Origin: Gilliamella sp. Occ3-1
Lineage (GTDB): Bacteria > Pseudomonadota > Gammaproteobacteria > Enterobacterales > Orbaceae
Length of the DNA: 43,313 nt
Reading direction: 5' to 3'
Assembly: GCF_001690655.1 (NCBI RefSeq)
Contig: NZ_LZHQ01000006.1
Coordinates: forward strand, 1 to 43,313
In this document: positions 37,409 to 43,313 of the stretch, in pieces
Layout of the letters: each line of letters opens with the position of its first letter
How positions within the stretch are numbered: position 1 is the stretch's first letter
The notes under the pieces: generated by a model
Seen by the model: only the letters and a program-made list of their open reading frames with translations
Told to the model about the DNA's origin: nothing
The model's database searches: none
Translations under genes and position numbers: made by a program

Positions 37409-39991
37409 TTAACCAACAACAAGATTTAATAATTTACCCGGTACATAAATCACTTTACGGATAGCAACATCACTCAAATATTTTTGGATGTTAGGCTCTT
37501 GTTTTGCTTGTGACAAAACAAAATCTTGATCGGCATCGGCAGGTACAATAAATTTACCACGGACTTTGCCATTGATTTGTACGACAATGAGTTTCTCGTT
37601 CTCAACCATTGCCGATTGATCAGCAACAGGCCAAGTTGTATTATCAATCGGTTCGTTGTGACCTAAAGCTTGCCACATAACAAAACAAGCGTGAGGCATC
37701 ATTGGGTAAAGTAATCGAACAATGGCATTTAAAGCTTCATTCATTAGAGCGAGATCTTGCTCAGTTTCTTGCGATGCTTTTTGTAAGCGATTTATAAATT
37801 CCATCACAGCGGCAATAGCGGTGTTAAACGTTTGTCGGCGGCCAATATCATCACTCACTTTCGCAATGGTTTTATGTAATTCACGACGCAATGATTTTTG
37901 TTCACTATCTAGAGCTTTAACGTCTAGTTTTGCCGCTACACCTTTTTGGGTATGCTCATAAACTAAACGCCATACACGTTTAATAAATCGGTTTGCACCT
38001 TCAACGCCAGATTCTTGCCATTCTAGTGTCATATCAGCAGGTGAAGCAAACATCATAAACAATCGAACGGTATCAGCACCATATTTTTCAACCATTTCTT
38101 GCGGATCGATACCATTATTTTTTGATTTTGACATTTTGGTCATACCGGCATGAACTAGCTCATTGCCATGACTATCGACAGCTTTAGCAATGCGACCCTT
38201 ATCATCACGTTCAATATTGACTTCAGTTGGCGAAACCCAAATACGTTCATTTGTTGGGCTGGTATAATAAAATGCATCAGCTAATACCATACCTTGGCAA
38301 AGTAGACGTTTTGCAGGTTCATCTGACGATACTAAACCAAAATCACGCATTAATTTATGGAAAAATCTAAAATAAAGTAAATGCATAATGGCATGTTCAA
38401 TACCACCAACATACTGATCAACAGGTAACCAGTAGTTTGCCGCCTTTTTGTCTAACATACTTTTGTCGTAGTTTGGACAAGTGTAACGAGCATAATACCA
38501 AGAAGATTCCATAAAAGTATCAAACGTATCGGTTTCACGTAGTGCAAGTTGACCGTTAACGGTTGTCTTAGCCCAGTTAGGATCTACTTTAATTGGACTG
38601 GTAATACCATTCATTTCAACATTTTCAGGTAAAATAACTGGTAATTGGTCTTCTGGTGTTGGTATGGTTGTACCATTTTCAAGCGTCACCATTGGGATTG
38701 GTGCACCCCAATAACGTTGACGTGAAACCCCCCAATCACGCAAACGGTAATTAACTTTACGTTTACCAATACCTAATGTAATTAACTTATCAGCAACAGC
38801 ATTAAATGCTTGATCAAAATCAAGACCATCAAATTCGCCTGAATTAAATAACTTGCCATGTTCAGTATATGCTTTTTCAGAAAGATCTGGTGCGTTACCG
38901 TCTTGAGTTAAAATAACAGGATTAATTGGTAAGTTATATTTTGAAGCAAATTCATAATCACGTTCATCGTGCCCAGGCACAGCCATTACTGCACCTGTAC
39001 CATATTCAATTAACACAAAATTAGCAATCCAAACAGGAACTTTTTTACCTGTTAAAGGATGGATAGCATAAAATCCTGTGGCAATACCTTTCTTTTCCAT
39101 GGTTGCCATATCAGCTTCGGCTGTTTTGGTATTTTTGCATTCAGCAACAAATTCAGCAATTTTAGGATCGTTTTGAGCTGCTAATTGTGCAAGAGGGTGC
39201 TCTGCGGCAACAGAGACAAAACTAACACCCATTAATGTATCAGGACGAGTTGTATAGACGCGTAACTTATCAGCATAATTTTCAACAGCAAAATCAAACT
39301 CAACCCCTTCAGAACGACCAATCCAGTTACGTTGCATGGTTTTAACTTGTTCTGGCCAACTTTCAAGCGTATCCAAATCATTAAGTAGTTCTTCGGCATA
39401 TTCGGTGATTTTAATAAACCATTGTGGGATTTCTTTGCGTTCAACAGGGGTACTACAACGCCAACAACAACCTTCAACCACTTGCTCATTAGCAAGTACG
39501 GTCTGATCATTTTGGCACCAGTTAACTGCCGATGTTTTTTTATAAACTAAGCCTTTTTCATATAACTTAGTAAAAAACCATTGTTCCCATTTATAATATT
39601 CAGGACGACAAGTAGTAACTTCACGATCCCAATCATAACCAAATCCTAAAAGTTGTAATTGCTTTTTCATATAAGCAATATTTTCATAGGTCCATTTTGC
39701 AGGTGCAGTATTGTTTTTAACTGCAGCACCTTCAGCAGGCAAACCAAACGCATCCCAACCGATTGGCTGTAGTACATTTTTACCATTTAAACGTTGGTAA
39801 CGTGAAATGGTATCACCAATGGTGTAGTTACGAACATGACCAAGATGCAAACGCCCAGAAGGGTAAGGTAGCATCGATAAGCAGTAATATTTTTCTTTTG
39901 ACGAATCTTCAGTAACGTGAAAGGTTTTATTTTCTTGCCAATGTTTTTGTACTATGGCTTCTATTTCATCTGGGCGATATTGTTCTTGCAT
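37409..39991 (-). CDS. leuS: Leucyl-tRNA synthetase
   Basis: This class I synthetase charges tRNA-Leu. The HIGH motif is HLGH in [20 protein letters not shown] near residue 50, the CP1 editing domain follows ([12 protein letters not shown] and [15 protein letters not shown]), and KMSKS is in [14 protein letters not shown] near 620. The C-terminal tRNA-binding part ends [12 protein letters not shown] with a final LLNLVVG. The 860-aa length equals E. coli LeuS. First gene of leuS-lptE-holA-nadD. Confidence 0.98.
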   Translation of the reverse strand: MQEQYRPDEIEAIVQKHWQENKTFHVTEDSSKEKYYCLSMLPYPSGRLHLGHVRNYTIGDTISRYQRLNGKNVLQPIGWDAFGLPAEGAAVKNNTAPAKWTYENIAYMKKQLQLLGFGYDWDREVTTCRPEYYKWEQWFFTKLYEKGLVYKKTSAVNWCQNDQTVLANEQVVEGCCWRCSTPVERKEIPQWFIKITEYAEELLNDLDTLESWPEQVKTMQRNWIGRSEGVEFDFAVENYADKLRVYTTRPDTLMGVSFVSVAAEHPLAQLAAQNDPKIAEFVAECKNTKTAEADMATMEKKGIATGFYAIHPLTGKKVPVWIANFVLIEYGTGAVMAVPGHDERDYEFASKYNLPINPVILTQDGNAPDLSEKAYTEHGKLFNSGEFDGLDFDQAFNAVADKLITLGIGKRKVNYRLRDWGVSRQRYWGAPIPMVTLENGTTIPTPEDQLPVILPENVEMNGITSPIKVDPNWAKTTVNGQLALRETDTFDTFMESSWYYARYTCPNYDKSMLDKKAANYWLPVDQYVGGIEHAIMHLLYFRFFHKLMRDFGLVSSDEPAKRLLCQGMVLADAFYYTSPTNERIWVSPTEVNIERDDKGRIAKAVDSHGNELVHAGMTKMSKSKNNGIDPQEMVEKYGADTVRLFMMFASPADMTLEWQESGVEGANRFIKRVWRLVYEHTQKGVAAKLDVKALDSEQKSLRRELHKTIAKVSDDIGRRQTFNTAIAAVMEFINRLQKASQETEQDLALMNEALNAIVRLLYPMMPHACFVMWQALGHNEPIDNTTWPVADQSAMVENEKLIVVQINGKVRGKFIVPADADQDFVLSQAKQEPNIQKYLSDVAIRKVIYVPGKLLNLVVG

Positions 39992-40350
39992 GACGAATTA
40001 ATGTCCTATCTATTATTGCTAATAAAAATATGTCACTAATTGTATTGGTTATTAACTCGTTTTACAAACGATATATGAGGTAAAATATTGATTTCTTATT
40101 GAGATAAATTAAATAATCACAATTGATTATAAAGAATATTATTTATTCAAATTTAAACAAATTATTTATAACATTTCTCTATAATTATGTTTTCTTCTAT
40201 TAATTTTTTTAGGTTATGTCTTTAATAATTTAAAATATAGGCTAGTATGTAATGGCAAAACGGGGACATTTTATGCGCCCCCTTATAATATTGTTGTATA
40301 AAATCTATAATAGATTCCTATCAATTACTCAACATATAGTAAGCAATAAA
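39992..40350. other. 359-bp noncoding stretch between the Ept-like gene and leuS
   Basis: It must hold the leuS promoter (minus strand) and the 3' end of the Ept-like transcript. A GC-rich patch at 40262-40281 can form a short stem (GGGG against CCCC with AT loop), unusual for this AT-rich sequence and possibly a terminator. No gene-like ORF was seen. Confidence 0.45.
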
Positions 40351-41952
40351 TTAATGCTTGTTAAGTAATTTTGAAAAAGGCATGACACTACTGTTTGGCA
40401 TAAAAACTCGATCATTATTTTTTTCTTTGTCAAGGATAGCCAGATCAATCTCATACCCTAAAAGATTAGAAAGAATATATTTATTCATAAGCCCACTTAA
40501 ATAACCATTTGGTCCACGAAATGATTCAATAAATTGGCAATTATATCGCTGATTGGTTGATATAAACATAAAAGGGATTAGAAATTGGTCAACGTTGTCA
40601 CCTATACCATGCCCAACATTCACAATTTCGCCATGATCCGAAGTGTAAATAATGGTATAGTTGTTACTATATTTATTGATAACATCATATAATGATTTGA
40701 TTGTACGGTCGGTGTGATGAATAGTTAGATCATATTCTTCGGCATCAGGTAAAGCTTGTTTATCTACTTCATCATAATTGTTATAAGGTTTATGACTACC
40801 ATGCAAATGAACCAAAATAAATTTTTTAGACGAATTATCTTTTTGAAGAGTTTCTTCTAATAGCTGGCTTAAACTGATATCAAGAGTGGTATCAGAAAAA
40901 GAAATAACATCGTTTTTATGTGCAATAAAACCAAATTTAGTATTAAATGTACCTTGAATTTGTTGCGCAGCTGATGCTAACCAATAGGTTTTGTAATGAT
41001 TAAACTTAGCCATTTCAATAATCGATTTATTATTGAATAAGTTATTATCGCTTTCGGGTACATTGAATGAAAGTGTCATTGGTATAGAATCCCGAGTGAA
41101 GGCTGCAACTGAGTGGCTATTTGGTATAATACATCCTCCATTTTGACTAAAAATATTGGTCATAAAAGGCGTAGTATGTTTATGATAACCATATGTGCTA
41201 TAGCGGTTTACAAAAGAAGATTCGCCCATGATAAATATGATCAGATCGTTATCAGGTTTATTAGGTGGTAAAAGAACAGCTTCATTAAATTTTTCAATTT
41301 CATGGGTATCTGAATAGATATCTGTTGTAGTATAACTAAGCAAAATATAGGATAAATTAGCAACTACAGCAGGATAAAAGTTACGAATTACGCTAGCAGC
41401 AGATTTATAGAAGCCTTGCTTAAAATCATGCCTTAATGCTGTGTAATTTACTAGAAAATGAATAAGGGCGAGCAACGTAAATAGATAAATGCTTATGGGA
41501 ATAAAAAGTCTGAATTTAATACGAACAAGTTTTTTAAGAATAAATAAAATAAGAAAAGCCACAATAAATGCAGGACCAGTTATGATTAAAACTTGTTTAG
41601 ACATTGATAAGGCTTCGTAAGAATTTGTCTCGACAATGGAATCGAGTACTCCGTCTGATATCATTTCGCCATAAAAAATGAAATAGTTGATTTCGGATAA
41701 AAAAAGGAATAATAATGAAAAGCCAAAGGCAACAATAAGCTTATGACTGCTACAAATACAATTATGTATTATTATGATAAAAAATAAAGTTGTCGTTGTT
41801 GATATATAGAAAAAAACATTTCCTAAAATAGATTTGGCAGACATACTATAAATACTATTACTATAGTAATAAGACAAGACAGTGCAGATAAATGTATAAA
41901 CCAATAACAGTAAAATTAAGGGAAGAATTCTTTTTGTCCTACATAATTTCAT
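40351..41952 (-). CDS. EptA-family phosphoethanolamine transferase
   Basis: This is an inner-membrane enzyme that moves phosphoethanolamine from phosphatidylethanolamine to lipid A or another glycan. About five N-terminal membrane helices (residues 5-185) precede a periplasmic alkaline-phosphatase-fold domain with IFIMGESSFVNRYSTYGYHKHTTP, VHLHGSHKPY and IIYTSDHGE for metal binding. The presumed nucleophile position (about residue 243) is Ser in GES, where EptA has Thr in GET; GES also occurs in other family branches. The start at 41952 (MKLCRTKR) follows GAGGA and gives 533 aa; upstream ATG 41967 and GTG 42000 are less likely. Exact substrate is unknown. Not beside basRS here, unlike E. coli eptA. 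Confidence 0.85.
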   Translation of the reverse strand: MKLCRTKRILPLILLLLVYTFICTVLSYYYSNSIYSMSAKSILGNVFFYISTTTTLFFIIIIHNCICSSHKLIVAFGFSLLFLFLSEINYFIFYGEMISDGVLDSIVETNSYEALSMSKQVLIITGPAFIVAFLILFILKKLVRIKFRLFIPISIYLFTLLALIHFLVNYTALRHDFKQGFYKSAASVIRNFYPAVVANLSYILLSYTTTDIYSDTHEIEKFNEAVLLPPNKPDNDLIIFIMGESSFVNRYSTYGYHKHTTPFMTNIFSQNGGCIIPNSHSVAAFTRDSIPMTLSFNVPESDNNLFNNKSIIEMAKFNHYKTYWLASAAQQIQGTFNTKFGFIAHKNDVISFSDTTLDISLSQLLEETLQKDNSSKKFILVHLHGSHKPYNNYDEVDKQALPDAEEYDLTIHHTDRTIKSLYDVINKYSNNYTIIYTSDHGEIVNVGHGIGDNVDQFLIPFMFISTNQRYNCQFIESFRGPNGYLSGLMNKYILSNLLGYEIDLAILDKEKNNDRVFMPNSSVMPFSKLLNKH

Positions 41953-41993
41953 AAAATATATCCTCATCCTGTATTTGTGTATTTTTATTATAA

Positions 41994-42013
41994 GTGACAC
42001 TTAATTTTGTCAC
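41994..42013. promoter_or_regulatory. Dyad GTGACA-N8-TGTCAC upstream of the Ept-like gene
   Basis: Six-base arms lie symmetrically around CTTAATTT, about 42-62 bases before the start. On the minus strand the region also reads ATTAAG-TGTCA-CTTATA: the first hexamer equals the one in the PmrA box at 18322 and the spacing is five, but the second half differs at two positions and overlaps a TATAAT. It is either an operator for another regulator or a weak PmrA site. Confidence 0.4.
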
Positions 42014-42296
42014 TATTTATTATCATAAATCATTTTATTTCAAACTTCTAGTTTTAAAACGGTGTACCATCTTTGATGTTTTTTTATCGCTACATAAAAT
42101 CCTTAAACTTTTATTTTTTATCTTTTGAATTGTTAAATTGTAGGAATTACTCGTGTTGTTTAAAGTAATTTGAGAAACTAATGTAATGAATATACATAAA
42201 AAACAAAACTAACCAATGACCTTATAAAACTGGTATTAATTAATGTAGCCTATCTAGTTGAAAAACATAATTAAGTTGATCATAATTTTTAAAAAA

Positions 42297-42908
<612 letters not shown>

Positions 42909-42950
42909 TGTAAATACCCCAAACTTAATACACAACTCACGTAGAAAATT
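42909..42950 (+). repeat. Terminal inverted repeat of IS3 element (3' end)
   Basis: It starts TGTAAATACCCC and ends GTAGAAAATT. It matches the repeat at 846-888 imperfectly, sharing TGTAA, the CCCC block and the last ten bases. Confidence 0.75.
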
Positions 42951-43313
42951 AAGCTGCCTGTTTTAATGTTTTATACTTGATCGGCGTCATATTATTTAGT
43001 GCTTCATGAGGCCTTTCGGTGTTATAAATCGTTAACCATTCTTCGGTTATTCTCCTTGCTTGCGCTAGGTTGTTAAAAAGATATAAATCTAACACTTCAG
43101 TTCGATAAGTCCGATTAAATCGTTCAATGTAACCATTTTGATAAGGGCTACCGGGTTTGATGTAATCTATAGTTATACCATGTGTTTTTGCCCAATTAGT
43201 AAACGTGTTTCCGGTGAATTCTGGTCCATTATCGACTCGTATTTTTAATGGATACCCATTATATTCGGCCAGTTTATCTAAGTAACGGGTAATCCTTCCT
43301 GCTGGTAAGCTTA
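42949..43313 (-). CDS. IS3-family transposase OrfB, C-terminal part (partial)
   Basis: The frame enters at the window edge and runs through RVDNGPEFTGNTFTNW (second catalytic Asp), GSPYQNGYIERFNRTYRTEVL, which holds the catalytic Glu, and the usual tail EEWLTIYNTERPHEALNNMTPIKY ending KQAA. It is in the same codon register as the left fragment across the shared 98 bases. No stop interrupts it. Confidence 0.9.
   Translation of the reverse strand, partial: SLPAGRITRYLDKLAEYNGYPLKIRVDNGPEFTGNTFTNWAKTHGITIDYIKPGSPYQNGYIERFNRTYRTEVLDLYLFNNLAQARRITEEWLTIYNTERPHEALNNMTPIKYKTLKQAA
43216..43313. repeat. 98-bp terminal direct repeat (right copy)
   Basis: Identical to bases 1-98 and in the same orientation. 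Confidence 0.97.

Larger units (their letters stand above)
42909..43313 (-). mobile_element. IS3-family insertion sequence, 3' part (cut by window edge)
   Basis: The outer end at 42909 reads TGTAAATACCCC inward, with the inverted repeat to 42950. It carries the 3' part of orfB and enters from the right edge. The last 98 bases equal bases 1-98. Same orientation as the left copy. The IS has inserted into, or deleted to, the gene remnant at 42297-42908. Confidence 0.9.

Overview
The window is a 43.3-kb AT-rich chromosomal segment from a gammaproteobacterium. The gene content and local orders match enterics closely: yfhM-pbpC-ndk, basR-basS with yrbL, rplM-rpsI-sspA-sspB, ygiF-glnE, leuS-lptE-holA-nadD, and yeiP near yeiW. 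Codon usage and base composition are much more AT-rich than in Enterobacteriaceae. Shortened genes and decayed ORFs suggest a reduced, host-associated genome. An Orbaceae member (for example Gilliamella or Frischella) is my best guess; this is inference, because no rRNA or species marker is present.

Layout. 1-888: 5' part of an IS3-family element on the minus strand, cut by the window edge. 923-1242: small broken ORF. 1409-3606 (-): hemN, a 51-aa membrane peptide and yihI. 3777-5161 (+): coaA and a DUF1090 periplasmic protein. 5326-7253 (+): a preQ1 riboswitch followed by queF-queC-yhhQ, a queuosine-precursor unit. 7800-15829 (+): yfhM (alpha-2-macroglobulin lipoprotein), pbpC and ndk. 16026-18271 (+): an amino-acid ABC importer lacking its ATPase gene. 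18322-21433: a PmrA/BasR island (PmrA box, ybjG-like phosphatase, basR, basS and convergent yrbL). 21708-23963 (+): rplM-rpsI and sspA-sspB. 24396-26015 (+): an accessory surface or secreted protein. 26482-31084 (+): a shortened ygiF, a decayed membrane-protein gene and glnE. 31139-32622 (-): efpL-ttcA. 32740-34652 (+): a YkgJ-type Cys-cluster protein and lysP. 34770-39991 (-): infA, then leuS-lptE-holA-nadD. 40351-41952 (-): an EptA-family phosphoethanolamine transferase. 42297-42908 (-): a gene remnant with a (GATA)7 repeat and a poly-A frameshift, truncated by the IS3 3' part at 42909-43313.

The first and last 98 bases are identical and lie inside the IS3 transposase in the same orientation. 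The window is therefore most simply a contig broken at two copies of one IS. Both IS-flanked ends hold decayed accessory genes, whereas the interior is mostly conserved housekeeping sequence.

Functional themes are envelope defence and modification (BasRS, YbjG, YrbL, an Ept-like enzyme, YfhM/PbpC, LptE), queuosine supply, and translation and tRNA maturation (LeuS, IF-1, EfpL, TtcA, L13, S9). I did not find a wholly new system. The most noteworthy items are the clustered PmrA regulon with a good PmrA box, the unimodular QueF under a preQ1-I riboswitch, the accessory surface protein, and the repeat-bearing IS-truncated gene. No tRNA, rRNA or CRISPR array was recognised.
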